A DNA stretch of 64,000 bases from Pseudomonas sp. R37(2017) (GTDB taxonomy: Bacteria; Pseudomonadota; Gammaproteobacteria; Pseudomonadales; Pseudomonadaceae), in assembly GCF_002113375.1 (NCBI RefSeq), contig NZ_NEHO01000009.1, forward strand, positions 167,446-231,445. The letters run 5' to 3'. A model generated the notes under the pieces. That model did no database searches. It had not been told where the DNA came from and saw only the letters and a list, made by a program, of their open reading frames with translations. Of this stretch, positions 17,458 to 25,857 are shown one piece after another. Positions within the stretch are counted from its first letter, which is position 1. Each line of letters starts with the position of its first letter. A program made the position numbers and the translations under genes.

Positions 17458-18783
17458 TCAGTGGAACTGTTCTTCTTCAGTCGAACCGGTCAGTGCGGTT
17501 ACCGAAGACGAGCCACCCTGGATAACAGTGGTCATGTCGTCGAAGTAGCCGGTGCCCACTTCCTGCTGGTGAGCCACGAAGGTGTAGCCTTTGGCGGCGT
17601 CAGCGAATTCCTGCTCTTGCAGTTTCACGTAGGCAGTCATGTCGTTGCGGGCGTAGTCGTGCGCCAGGTTGAACATGCTGTGCCACATGTTGTGAATGCC
17701 GGCCAGGGTGATGAACTGGTGCTTGTAGCCCATGGCGGACAGTTCGCGCTGGAACTTGGCGATGGTCGCGTCGTCCAGGTTTTTCTTCCAGTTGAAGGAA
17801 GGCGAGCAGTTGTACGACAGCAGTTGGTCCGGGTATTCCTTCTTGATCGCTTCGGCAAAGCGACGGGCTTCTTCCAGATCCGGCTTGGCGGTTTCGCACC
17901 AGATCAGGTCGGCGTACGGAGCGTAAGCCAGGCCGCGAGCGATGGCCTGGTCCAGGCCGGCGCGCACTTTGTAGAAGCCTTCCTGGGTACGTTCGCCAGT
18001 CACGAATGGCTGGTCGTACGGGTCGCAGTCGGAGGTCAGCAGGTCGGCGGCGTTGGCGTCGGTACGGGCCAGGATGATGGTCGGAGTACCGGCGACGTCA
18101 GCTGCCAGACGGGCAGCGACCAGCTTCTGTACGGCTTCCTGGGTAGGAACCAGTACCTTGCCGCCCATGTGGCCGCATTTCTTCACGGAAGCCAGTTGGT
18201 CTTCGAAGTGAACGCCGGCGGCGCCTGCTTCGATCATGCTCTTCATCAGCTCGTAAGCGTTCAGTACGCCGCCGAAACCGGCTTCGGCGTCAGCCACGAT
18301 GGGTGCGAAGTAGTCGATGTAGCCAGCGTCGCCCGGGTTCTTGCCGGCTTTCCACTGGATCTGGTCGGCACGACGGAACGAGTTGTTGATGCGCTTGACC
18401 ACGGTTGGAACCGAGTCCACCGGGTACAGCGACTGGTCCGGGTACATCGATTCGGCGGAGTTGTTGTCCGCAGCCACTTGCCAGCCTGACAGGTAGATCG
18501 CCTGGATGCCGGCTTTGACTTGTTGTACAGCCTGGCCGCCGGTCAGGGCGCCCATGCAGTTGACGAAATCTTTTTCAGGACGGAAGGCCGGCTTGGCACC
18601 CTGGGTGACCAGGTTCCACAGCTTCTCGGCGCCCATTTTTGCAAAGGTGTGCTCAGGTTGAACCGAGCCACGCAGGCGGACGACGTCAGCAGCGGAGTAA
18701 GTGCGTGTCACGCCTTTCCAGCGCGGGTTTTCAGCCCAGTCTTTTTCGAGGGCTGCAATTTGCTGTTCGCGTGTCAGTGCCAT
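17458..18783 (-). CDS. aceA: Isocitrate lyase
   Basis: The 441-residue enzyme splits isocitrate into glyoxylate and succinate, the first step of the glyoxylate shunt needed for growth on acetate and fatty acids. The active-site signature KKCGHM (residues 201-206, C203 catalytic) is intact, with FEDQ just before it. The ATG at 18783 (MALTREQQIAALEKDW) gives the length of the short E. coli-type enzyme; as I recall, the P. aeruginosa enzyme is longer, about 531 residues. A longer open frame upstream to 18951 has no conserved sequence. A putative RccR operator and promoter lie about 400 bases upstream; two isocitrate dehydrogenases, its competitors, lie 7-11 kb away. Confidence 0.97.
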   Translation of the reverse strand: MALTREQQIAALEKDWAENPRWKGVTRTYSAADVVRLRGSVQPEHTFAKMGAEKLWNLVTQGAKPAFRPEKDFVNCMGALTGGQAVQQVKAGIQAIYLSGWQVAADNNSAESMYPDQSLYPVDSVPTVVKRINNSFRRADQIQWKAGKNPGDAGYIDYFAPIVADAEAGFGGVLNAYELMKSMIEAGAAGVHFEDQLASVKKCGHMGGKVLVPTQEAVQKLVAARLAADVAGTPTIILARTDANAADLLTSDCDPYDQPFVTGERTQEGFYKVRAGLDQAIARGLAYAPYADLIWCETAKPDLEEARRFAEAIKKEYPDQLLSYNCSPSFNWKKNLDDATIAKFQRELSAMGYKHQFITLAGIHNMWHSMFNLAHDYARNDMTAYVKLQEQEFADAAKGYTFVAHQQEVGTGYFDDMTTVIQGGSSSVTALTGSTEEEQFH

Positions 18784-19158
18784 GGGAGATAAACCTCGTC
18801 GCGTCTTTATGAAAAGTTGTTCTGCGGTGGAAAATTCCTGCGCTCGCTGACCAGAGGTTTGGATGGTCAAGTCGGATTCGGCGGGGAGGGCGACGGGATG
18901 AACGACAGGCTCGAGGGGAAGTGAGCAGGTAAAGGCGAACTGCGGGCGCATTCGGGCGTCGTGGGCCTTGGTACGAACATCAGTGTGCTGCCGGGTTACC
19001 TAATTACGCTTCCGTCCCTCGGGACAACTTCGTTCCAGTCGACAACCTCGTCAAACACACCTTGTGGGCGGTACAGACACGAAGCGGTTCGCGGGGGTAG
19101 GTTGCGAACATCGCCTCGAAGGCCCTTGCCAGGGCCCCTGATTAGCGGGAGCGAGGCC
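18784..19158 (-). other. Long leader (5' untranslated region) of aceA
   Basis: About 375 bases between the putative promoter and the aceA ATG hold no convincing gene. A minus-strand open frame at 18996-19211 encodes 71 residues with no recognised family and runs across the promoter itself. Structure is present: GGCCCT/AGGGCC with a 4-base loop at 19121-19136. The leader could carry post-transcriptional control. Confidence 0.45.
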
Positions 19159-19187
19159 ATCATGCCTTCGCTTTTTTGACTCGTCAA
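19159..19187 (-). promoter_or_regulatory. Candidate aceA promoter
   Basis: TTGACG (-35, 19182-19187) and CATGAT (-10, 19159-19164) on the minus strand are 17 bases apart. The -35 lies inside a 12-base palindrome (TTGACTCGTCAA, 19176-19187), and a 10-bp inverted repeat begins 6 bases upstream of it. The next gene in this direction is aceA. Confidence 0.5.
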
Positions 19188-19193
19188 ACGTTT

Positions 19194-19219
19194 TGTAGTG
19201 CTTTTTTTCAAGCACTACA
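19194..19219. promoter_or_regulatory. Perfect 10-bp inverted repeat upstream of aceA, RccR-operator-like
   Basis: TGTAGTGCTT (19194-19203) and AAGCACTACA (19210-19219) are perfect reverse complements with a 6-base spacer. The outer TGTAGT/ACTACA half-sites resemble what I recall of the site of RccR, the RpiR-type regulator that controls aceA, glcB and pckA in P. fluorescens in response to KDPG. It is 6 bases upstream of a plausible -35. Sequence symmetry is observed; the regulator is inferred. Confidence 0.6.
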
Positions 19220-19259
19220 TCTTTGGTCTAATACGACTCGTGAGTCAGTTTCTGGTGTC

Positions 19260-20021
19260 TCAGTCCAAAGTATCGACTTTCACCCGCAGGGTCATGTCGT
19301 TGCGGCTTTGAGTTGAGTAGCTGCGGGTCTGGCCCTGTTTGTCGGCCTGGGTCTGGCCATTCACCCCGGCCAGCAGGATCCACTCGCCAAGGTGGCCGGT
19401 GACAGTTGTGTCGGTACTTTGCACGTTCACTACATCGGGACGTTCCTGGCTCATGCGGTCACGATTGGTACTGATCGACAGGTGAACGATGTCGCCGGTG
19501 ACGTTTGCGGTGACGTAGAAACCCTGGGTGACATTGCGGTATTCGGTCTGGCTGCGCAGGTCGCCGTAGGAGTCGACTTGCGAACTGGTCAGCGGTACGC
19601 TTTGGCCCACCTGGATCAGCGCCGGTGCGCCTTCGCTGGCCTGCACCTGCTGGATACCGCCGTCGCGACTGTCGGTGCTGTAGTTGATGATGCGGGTCTG
19701 GCTGGGCTTGGCACCGTTCACCGAATAACCCTGGTCGCCCTGGACGTTGTTGTCGCTGGTATCGACAGTGATCAGCAGGCGTTTGGGTGCTGTATCGAGT
19801 TGCGAAAGAAGGGCTTTAAGTTCGTCGATCTTGCGTTGATCGGCGTTGACGATCAGTTGATTGCCGTAGGCGCTGACCTGTCCGTCCTTGCCGATGAAGT
19901 CTTGCGCTACCGGCAGCAGGTCGGCGCTGGTGCGGTAGTTGAGGGGGACGATTTCTGTGGCTGCCATGACCGAAAAACTGCAGGCCACCAGCAAGGTACT
20001 GAGCAGGGTGCGTAGGGACAT
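19260..20021 (-). CDS. Exported secretin-N-domain-like protein
   Basis: The 253-residue product has a signal peptide (MSLRTLLSTLLVACSFSVMAA) and then TEIVPLNYRTSADLLPVAQDFIG, with GQVSAYGNQLIVNADQRKIDELKALLSQLD: the short periplasmic N-type domain of type II/III secretion secretins, residues about 20-85. The rest resembles the start of the secretin core (VPLTSSQ, then beta-rich repeats) but is far too short to form a secretin ring. It is therefore probably a periplasmic protein, not a pore. As I recall, a gene of this kind sits beside aceA in other Pseudomonas. Function is unknown. ATG chosen for its GGAG site and signal peptide. Confidence 0.75.
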   Translation of the reverse strand: MSLRTLLSTLLVACSFSVMAATEIVPLNYRTSADLLPVAQDFIGKDGQVSAYGNQLIVNADQRKIDELKALLSQLDTAPKRLLITVDTSDNNVQGDQGYSVNGAKPSQTRIINYSTDSRDGGIQQVQASEGAPALIQVGQSVPLTSSQVDSYGDLRSQTEYRNVTQGFYVTANVTGDIVHLSISTNRDRMSQERPDVVNVQSTDTTVTGHLGEWILLAGVNGQTQADKQGQTRSYSTQSRNDMTLRVKVDTLD

Positions 20022-20101
20022 ATCCGTTATCTCCGCCAACTTGAACTGATGATAGTGCCAGTTTGTCGGCCCGGGGTGGCGCTAGTTGAATCGCAGACAG
20101 C

Positions 20102-20138
20102 AAAACGCCCCGGTATCCGAAGATAGCGGGGCGTTTTG
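20102..20138. terminator. Terminator downstream of the roxA-GNAT pair
   Basis: An 11-bp perfect stem (AAAACGCCCCG / CGGGGCGTTTT) with a 14-base loop; because A and T runs flank both sides it works in either direction. It lies, beyond the REPIN, about 110 bases past the GNAT gene stop on the minus strand, upstream of the secretin-like gene. Confidence 0.8.
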
Positions 20139-20148
20139 TGGTGTTCTC

Positions 20149-20242
20149 TGTGGCGAGGAGGCTTGCCCCCGTTGGGCTGCGCAGCCGCCCTAAAATCTTG
20201 GGGCAGCTTCGCGACCCAACGGGGGCAAGCCCCCTCGCCACA
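20149..20242. repeat. REPIN, divergent type (GGCGAGG...CCTTCGCC class)
   Basis: Left arm 20149-20176 and right arm 20215-20242 are 28-bp reverse complements with one mismatch, starting TGTGGCGAGG and holding GGCTTGCCCC. The unit differs from the other seven doublets in this window and so belongs to a second REP family. It lies just after the GNAT gene stop. Confidence 0.85.
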
Positions 20243-20247
20243 AGATC

Positions 20248-20673
20248 TCAGGCCGAGTGCCGCACCATGTCCACATGGGGAATCCCGGCTTCCAGGAACT
20301 CCTCGCTGACCATGTTGAAGCCCAGACGCTCATAGAACGCCGTGGCTTGCACCTGGGCACTGAGCATTTGCTGCTTCAGTCCGCGCTTCTCGGCTTCGTC
20401 GATCACCGCGTGCATCAGTGCATCGCCGACTTTCAGGCCGCGCCAGTCCTTGAGTACCGACACCCGGCCGACGTGGCCATCAGGCAGCAAGCGGGCGGTG
20501 CCGATGGGGAAATCGCCTTCGAGGGCGAGGAAGTGCACGGCAGTCACGTCGTCGGCATCCCATTCCAGTTCTGGCGGAACGGACTGCTCGGCGACGAACA
20601 CCGCTTCACGAATGCGCCGGATCTCGGCGTTGTCCTTTTGCCAGTCTGCGACACGTACGTGAATCTTATTCAT
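20248..20673 (-). CDS. GNAT family N-acetyltransferase
   Basis: The 141-residue product has the acetyl-CoA fold: the VGRVSVLKDWRGLKVGDALM stretch (about residues 68-87) is motif A with the R/Q-x-x-G-x-G/A pyrophosphate loop in the variant form RGLKVG, and TAFYERLGF (about 112-120) is motif B. It resembles the ElaA/YjdJ-like group that begins with a conserved AVFVAEQ segment. The substrate is unknown. The gene overlaps the end of roxA by 8 bases, so it is probably expressed with it and may act on a ribosomal or translation-related target; that is inference. Confidence 0.88.
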   Translation of the reverse strand: MNKIHVRVADWQKDNAEIRRIREAVFVAEQSVPPELEWDADDVTAVHFLALEGDFPIGTARLLPDGHVGRVSVLKDWRGLKVGDALMHAVIDEAEKRGLKQQMLSAQVQATAFYERLGFNMVSEEFLEAGIPHVDMVRHSA

Positions 20674-21835
20674 CGGCAAACCCCAGGCTTCCTTGCTTGA
20701 CCAGTTCACACAGCAGGCCGCGGCCGTCTTCATCCTTCAGCCATTCGCCGAGGTTGTCGGCGTGCAGTGCGTCGGCGGCGCAGATCATCTTCAGCAGTTC
20801 ACGCAGTTTGCCTGGCAGATATCGGCTCTGGCCGCTGGCGAACAGCAGCAGGTCGTCGTCGACTTCGGACCACGCCAGTCGTGCACTCGGGTTGCGGATC
20901 AGGATCGCGCCTTGCTCCAGGTCGTTGATGAAGTCGTCTTCTTCGACTTCTTCCGGGCCTACCACCAGTTCCGGGTAGCGTGGCTCGGTCATGAACTGGC
21001 CGAACCAGGTCAGCAGCAGGCGTTCGTCGCTCATGTGCTCGGCCAGCAGGCCTTTCAAGCGGTCGAGTGCATCGCGCTGGATCTGGTGAGGATCGGTTGT
21101 CGGCACCGCGTCGGCGTCGGTATAGCGTTCTTCGTCCGACAGGAACTGGCTGAGGAAGTCGGTGAAGTGGGTCAGCACTTCAGCGGCGCTCGGCGCACGG
21201 AAGCCGACGGAATAGGTCATGCAGTCATCGACGGCGACGCCGCAGTGGGCCAGGCGCGGTGGCAGGTACAGCATGTCGCCCGGTTCCAGCACCCATTCGT
21301 CGGTCGCTTCGAATTCGGCGAGGATGCGCAAGTCGGCGTGGGCCAGCAGCGGGCTTTCGGTGTTGCACATCTGGCCGATTTTCCAGTTGCGCTTGCCGTG
21401 GCCCTGCAGCAGGAACACGTCGTAGTTGTCGAAGTGCGGACCGACGCTGCCACCGGGCGCGGCGTAGCTGATCATCACGTCGTCGATGCGCCAGCTCGGC
21501 AGAAAGCGGAAGTTTTCCAGAAGTTCGCTGACTTCCGGCACGAACTGATCCACGGCTTGAACCAGCAGGGTCCATTCGCGTTCAGGCAATTTGCTGAATT
21601 CATCTTCGGCGAACGGGCCGCGACGCAATTCCCATGGGCGCTCGCCATTCTCGATGATCAGGCGCGATTCGACTTCTTCTTCCAGCGCCAGGCCAGCCAG
21701 TTCGTCGGCGTCGATCGGGCTTTCGAAATCAGGGATTGCCTGACGGATCAGCAGTGGCTTTTTCTGCCAGTAGTCGCGTAGGAATTCCCGTGCAGTGATG
21801 CCGCCCAGAAGTTGAAGAGGAGTGTCAGGATTCAT
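20666..21835 (-). CDS. roxA: Ribosomal oxygenase, uL16 arginine 3-hydroxylase
   Basis: The 389-residue JmjC-type cupin matches E. coli RoxA (YcfD), an Fe(II)/2-oxoglutarate oxygenase that hydroxylates an arginine of ribosomal protein L16. The iron triad is visible: H134-x-D136 (GPHFDNYDVF) and H197 (PPRLAHCGV). The C-terminal winged-helix part (about 230-380) is of the expected length. The ATG at 21835 gives the conserved MNPDTPLQLLGG. It lies between purB and the GNAT gene on the same strand. Confidence 0.9.
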   Translation of the reverse strand: MNPDTPLQLLGGITAREFLRDYWQKKPLLIRQAIPDFESPIDADELAGLALEEEVESRLIIENGERPWELRRGPFAEDEFSKLPEREWTLLVQAVDQFVPEVSELLENFRFLPSWRIDDVMISYAAPGGSVGPHFDNYDVFLLQGHGKRNWKIGQMCNTESPLLAHADLRILAEFEATDEWVLEPGDMLYLPPRLAHCGVAVDDCMTYSVGFRAPSAAEVLTHFTDFLSQFLSDEERYTDADAVPTTDPHQIQRDALDRLKGLLAEHMSDERLLLTWFGQFMTEPRYPELVVGPEEVEEDDFINDLEQGAILIRNPSARLAWSEVDDDLLLFASGQSRYLPGKLRELLKMICAADALHADNLGEWLKDEDGRGLLCELVKQGSLGFADE

Positions 21836-21875
21836 GTGTAACCTATTGAAAAAATGCACTTTTCATACGGGAATA

Positions 21876-21901
21876 AAAACGCCCGGCGCTGCCGGGCGTC
21901 T
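21876..21901 (-). terminator. Terminator of purB
   Basis: On the minus strand ACGCCCGGC / GCCGGGCGT closes over a 3-base loop and is followed by a T run; it starts 20 bases after the purB stop and ends before roxA. Confidence 0.88.
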
Positions 21902-21921
21902 TGAAGGAGCCTGGCGGTCGA

Positions 21922-23292
21922 TCAGATGCGCTTGGCTTGCGCTACAGCGTTGCCGATGTAGTTGGCCGGGGTGAGCAGCTTCAGTTCGGCCTTGGCGGCG
22001 GCTGGCATGTCCAGACCATCGATGAAAGTCTGCAGTGCTTCAGGGCTGATGCCCTTGCCACGGGTCAGTTCTTTCAGCTTTTCGTACGGGTTTTCGATGT
22101 TGTAGCGACGCATCACGGTCTGGATCGGCTCGGCCAATACTTCCCAGCAGGCGTCCAGGTCGGCGGCGATCTTCTGCTCGTTGAGCTCCAGTTTGCCGAT
22201 GCCCTTGAGGCTGGCTTCGTACGCGATCACGCTGTGGGCGAAGCCGACACCGAGGTTGCGCAGTACGGTGGAGTCGGTCAGGTCGCGCTGCCAGCGGGAG
22301 ATCGGCAGTTTGCTCGCCAGGTGCTGGAACAGGGCGTTGGCGATACCCAGGTTGCCTTCGGAGTTTTCGAAGTCGATCGGGTTGACCTTGTGCGGCATGG
22401 TCGACGAACCGATTTCACCAGCGATGGTGCGCTGCTTGAAGTAGCCCAGGGAAATGTAGCCCCAGATGTCGCGGTCGAAGTCGATCAGGATGGTGTTGAA
22501 ACGTGCGATCGCGTCGAACAGCTCGGCAATGTAGTCGTGCGGTTCGATCTGCGTGGTGTACGGGTTGAAGTTCAGGCCCAGTTCATCTTCGATGAAGGCG
22601 CGGGCGTTGGCTTCCCAGTCGATCTCGGGGTAGGCCGACAGGTGTGCGTTGTAGTTGCCGACAGCGCCGTTGATCTTGCCCAGCAGGGGTACGGCAGCGA
22701 CTTGAGCGATCTGACGCTCCAGGCGGTAAACCACGTTCGCCAGTTCTTTGCCCAGGGTGGTCGGCGAGGCCGGTTGGCCGTGGGTGCGCGACAGCATCGG
22801 CACGTCGGCGAAACGGATGGCCAGCTCACGGATGGCATTGGCGGTCTGGCGCATCAGCGGCAGCATCACGTCATCACGGCCTTCGCGCAGCATCAGGGCG
22901 TGGGACAGGTTGTTGATGTCCTCGCTGGTGCAGGCAAAGTGGATGAATTCGCTGACCTTGGCCAGTTCCGGCAGCTTGGCCGCCTGCTCTTTGAGCAGGT
23001 ATTCAATGGCCTTGACGTCGTGGTTGGTGGTGCGCTCGATCTCTTTGACGCGCTCGGCGTGTTCCAGAGAGAAGTTTTCCGCCAGGGCGTTCAGCACAGC
23101 GTTGGCTTCGGCGGAGAACGCCGGCACTTCGCTGATGGCAGGGTGAGCGGCCAGGCGCTGGAGCCAGCGCACTTCAACCAGGACGCGGGCACGGATCAGG
23201 CCGTACTCGCTGAAAATTGGGCGCAGGGCCTGGGTTTTGCCGGCGTAGCGGCCGTCAACAGGGGAAACCGCAGTGAGCGAAGAGAGCTGCAT
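21922..23292 (-). CDS. purB: Adenylosuccinate lyase
   Basis: The 456-residue fumarase/aspartase-superfamily enzyme catalyses two steps of purine synthesis: SAICAR to AICAR and adenylosuccinate to AMP. Signatures: TSED at 122-125, THGQPASPT at 170-178 (general acid histidine), and the mobile loop SSTMPHKVNP at 296-305 with the catalytic serine. The ATG at 23292 (MQLSSLTAVSPVDGRY) gives normal length. The order purB-hflD-mnmA-nudJ is the same as I recall in E. coli. Confidence 0.97.
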   Translation of the reverse strand: MQLSSLTAVSPVDGRYAGKTQALRPIFSEYGLIRARVLVEVRWLQRLAAHPAISEVPAFSAEANAVLNALAENFSLEHAERVKEIERTTNHDVKAIEYLLKEQAAKLPELAKVSEFIHFACTSEDINNLSHALMLREGRDDVMLPLMRQTANAIRELAIRFADVPMLSRTHGQPASPTTLGKELANVVYRLERQIAQVAAVPLLGKINGAVGNYNAHLSAYPEIDWEANARAFIEDELGLNFNPYTTQIEPHDYIAELFDAIARFNTILIDFDRDIWGYISLGYFKQRTIAGEIGSSTMPHKVNPIDFENSEGNLGIANALFQHLASKLPISRWQRDLTDSTVLRNLGVGFAHSVIAYEASLKGIGKLELNEQKIAADLDACWEVLAEPIQTVMRRYNIENPYEKLKELTRGKGISPEALQTFIDGLDMPAAAKAELKLLTPANYIGNAVAQAKRI

Positions 23293-23416
23293 GGGGTGTT
23301 CTCGGACAGTCGGGCAACGAAATGGGGCGCGTATCATACATGAAAAAATCCGCCGGTCCGTCGCCAACTGACCGGCGTATTACGCGTATTGCAAGGTTCG
23401 GTGCTGTCGATGCGGG

Positions 23417-24040
23417 TTATTCGTTACGCATCAATGGGTAAAGCTCTTTGAGCAATTTGCGGCGGCTGATCACCAACTGCCAGCGATGACCGCCCAATTG
23501 CCGCCACAAGCGTGCAGAACGAATGCCGGCCAGCAGCAGGGCGCGAATTTTCGAGGCGTTGCTCGGTTGTTGCAGGTTGCGCATGTCACCGTGCACCTGG
23601 ATGCGTTGGCGCAGGGTGCTCAAAGTGTCCTGATACAGCGCGCCGCAGGCGGCGATCACGTTTTCGTGGGCCGGGCCGAAGTGTTCGACCTGGGACTGGA
23701 TTTGCGGCAGGCGTTTGCCGATCACGTCGAGCATGTCCCCGCGCTTGGCCAGTTGGCGCTCAAGGCCGAGCATGGCCAGGGCGTAGCGCAGCGGCTCGCG
23801 CTGCAGGGCGCTCGGGTCGCGTTCCAGGGCGCCGATCAATGCGCGATAGCCTTCGCGCAGATTGATGTCGTCGCCACCGTAGACTTCCAGCGTGTCCCTG
23901 GGGTCGCGAATCAGCAGGCTGCCGAGCATGCAGGTCAGGCCCGCCTCGTGGGTCTGGCCGGTCTTGGCGATCCTGTCCACCAGCACGGCGGCGAGAAACA
24001 CGCCGCCCAGTGCTGTCAATTGCTCCTGAATGGGGCTCAT
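23417..24040 (-). CDS. hflD: High frequency lysogenization protein HflD homologue
   Basis: The product has 207 residues and is almost entirely helical, as in HflD (UPF0274 type). The N-terminal TALGGVFLAAVLVDRIAKTG and GSLLIRDP match this family. In E. coli it is a membrane-associated protein that binds the phage lambda CII activator; its housekeeping role is unclear. Its ATG overlaps the mnmA stop by 4 bases (24037-24040), so it is co-translated with that tRNA thiolation enzyme. Confidence 0.92.
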   Translation of the reverse strand: MSPIQEQLTALGGVFLAAVLVDRIAKTGQTHEAGLTCMLGSLLIRDPRDTLEVYGGDDINLREGYRALIGALERDPSALQREPLRYALAMLGLERQLAKRGDMLDVIGKRLPQIQSQVEHFGPAHENVIAACGALYQDTLSTLRQRIQVHGDMRNLQQPSNASKIRALLLAGIRSARLWRQLGGHRWQLVISRRKLLKELYPLMRNE

Positions 24041-25182
24041 TGTTGCTCGCCTTTGGGAGTGTCCTTGCTGGTCCAGGGTTCAGCCACTTCAATCACGCCG
24101 CCACCGAGGCAGATTTCGCCGTCGTAGAACACCACGGACTGACCCGGGGTGACTGCGCGCTGTGGATCATCGAAGGTTGCGCGATAACCGGTGGCGGTTT
24201 TTTCCAGGGTGCAAGGCTGGTCGCTCTGGCGATATCGCACTTTGGCGGTCAGCTTGCGCGGCTGGCTCAGATCTATCGGGTTGACCCAATAAATGTCCGA
24301 GGCGAGCAGGGCGCGGGAGAACAGGTACGGGTGGTCATTGCCCTGGCCAACGATCAGCTCGTTGTGCTCCAGGTCCTTGATCAGCACGTACCACGGCTCG
24401 TCGCTGGCATCCTTCAGTCCGCCAATGCCAAGGCCCTGGCGCTGGCCGATGGTGTGGTACATCAGGCCGTGGTGGCGGCCGATGATTTCGCCTTCGGTGG
24501 TTTTGATCTCGCCCGGTTGCGCCGGCAGGTACTGCTTGAGGAAATCGCTGAAGCGGCGTTCGCCGATAAAGCAGATCCCGGTGGAATCCTTCTTTTTTGC
24601 AGTCGCCAGCTCGTATTTCTCGGCAATGGCACGCACTTGCGGTTTTTCCAGCTCGCCAACCGGGAACAGGGTCTTGGCGATCTGTTCGCCGCCGACGGCG
24701 TGCAGGAAGTAGCTCTGGTCCTTGTTCGGGTCCAGACCCTTGAGCAGCTCGGTGCGGCCATCGATGTCGCGGCGGCGCACATAATGACCGGTGGCGATCA
24801 GGTCGGCGCCAAGCATCATGGCGTAGTCGAGGAACGCCTTGAACTTGATCTCGCGGTTGCACAGGATGTCCGGGTTCGGCGTGCGTCCGGCCTTGTATTC
24901 GGCCAGGAAATGCTCGAAGACGTTGTCCCAGTACTCGGCGGCGAAGTTGGCGGTGTGCAGCTTGATGCCAATCTTGTCGCATACGGCCTGGGCGTCCGCC
25001 AGGTCATCCATGGCGGTGCAGTATTCCGTTCCATCGTCTTCTTCCCAGTTCTTCATGAACAGGCCTTCCACCTCATAGCCCTGCTCGATCAGCAGGAGGG
25101 CGGAAACGGAAGAGTCCACGCCGCCGGACATGCCGACAATGACGCGCTTCTTTTGTGTGTCAGAAGGGGCTGGATCACGCAT
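24037..25182 (-). CDS. mnmA: tRNA-specific 2-thiouridylase
   Basis: The 381-residue enzyme makes s2U34 of tRNA Lys, Glu and Gln, taking sulfur that reaches it from the TusDCB-TusE relay encoded further on in this window. The ATP-pyrophosphatase loop SGGVDS is at residues 19-24; the catalytic and persulfide cysteines are C108 (DILCNR) and C204 (TGICFIG). The start at 25182 gives MRDPAPSDTQKKRVIVGMSGG, slightly longer at the N terminus than the E. coli enzyme. Confidence 0.97.
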   Translation of the reverse strand: MRDPAPSDTQKKRVIVGMSGGVDSSVSALLLIEQGYEVEGLFMKNWEEDDGTEYCTAMDDLADAQAVCDKIGIKLHTANFAAEYWDNVFEHFLAEYKAGRTPNPDILCNREIKFKAFLDYAMMLGADLIATGHYVRRRDIDGRTELLKGLDPNKDQSYFLHAVGGEQIAKTLFPVGELEKPQVRAIAEKYELATAKKKDSTGICFIGERRFSDFLKQYLPAQPGEIKTTEGEIIGRHHGLMYHTIGQRQGLGIGGLKDASDEPWYVLIKDLEHNELIVGQGNDHPYLFSRALLASDIYWVNPIDLSQPRKLTAKVRYRQSDQPCTLEKTATGYRATFDDPQRAVTPGQSVVFYDGEICLGGGVIEVAEPWTSKDTPKGEQQ

Positions 25183-25241
25183 AGGGATTCAATGAGTGTC
25201 TTGAAAAAGGACGCGATTCTAACAGGGTCGGGCCCGCAAGG

Positions 25242-25688
25242 CTAAAGAGAAGGACGGATCAGTTCGAGGTCGAAGCGATTGCCTGCCAGATAGTCGTCGA
25301 TGCAACGGATGATCAGCTCGCTGCGCCAGTTGTCGCGCTGCTCGATTAATTCTTCGCGGGTCAACCACTTGGCGCCGACGATGCCGTCGTCCAGTTGATA
25401 TTGCGGGTGGTGTTTGATCGCTTTGGCGATGAAGCAGATCCGTTGATAGGTCACGCCGTTGCTGGGGGCGGTGTACAGGTAAATGCCCAGTACGCCGGTC
25501 GGCTCGACGTCCCAGCCGGTTTCTTCGAGGGTTTCGCGTACGGCGGCTTCAATCAGGGTTTCGTCCGGGTCCAGGTGGCCGGCGGGTTGGTTGAGCACGT
25601 TACGGCCGTGCTTGGATTCTTCGACCATGAGAAAGCGGCCGTTGTCCTCGACGATGGTGGCGACGGTGATGTGGGGGTGCCAGTCCAT
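25242..25688 (-). CDS. nudJ: Nudix hydrolase NudJ-like
   Basis: The 148-residue protein begins MDWHPHITVATIVE and contains an intact Nudix box, GHLDPDETLIEAAVRETLEE (the REx2EE metal-binding core), from about residue 37. It resembles NudJ, which in E. coli hydrolyses thiamine pyrimidine pyrophosphates and nucleoside triphosphates and lies beside mnmA, as it does here. A long upstream extension of the frame runs through the REPIN at 25726 and is not real. Confidence 0.9.
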   Translation of the reverse strand: MDWHPHITVATIVEDNGRFLMVEESKHGRNVLNQPAGHLDPDETLIEAAVRETLEETGWDVEPTGVLGIYLYTAPSNGVTYQRICFIAKAIKHHPQYQLDDGIVGAKWLTREELIEQRDNWRSELIIRCIDDYLAGNRFDLELIRPSL

Positions 25689-25725
25689 AAATCTTCCTCG
25701 ATTTAATTGGTGAAACGCGGCCCCT

Positions 25726-25815
25726 TGTGGGAGCGAGCCTGCTCGCGAAAGCAGTGGGTCAGTCAATATCAGTGTTGGATGATAAGCCGCATTCGCGAGC
25801 AGGCTCGCTCCCACA
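25726..25815. repeat. REPIN (GAGCCTGCTC core type)
   Basis: Left arm 25726-25749 and right arm 25792-25815 are perfect 24-bp reverse complements, starting TGTGGGAGCGAGCCTGCTCG, separated by 42 bases. It lies between nudJ and idh. It shares its arm sequence with the doublet at 44078. Confidence 0.9.
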
Positions 25816-25857
25816 GGGGTTAGTGTCCACATTTGAGTTGTAGCAAACACCAAAAAC

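Noticed and set aside
18996..19211. 71-codon minus-strand frame upstream of aceA
   Set aside because: It overlaps the putative aceA promoter and operator, has no family and no ribosome-binding site I could see.
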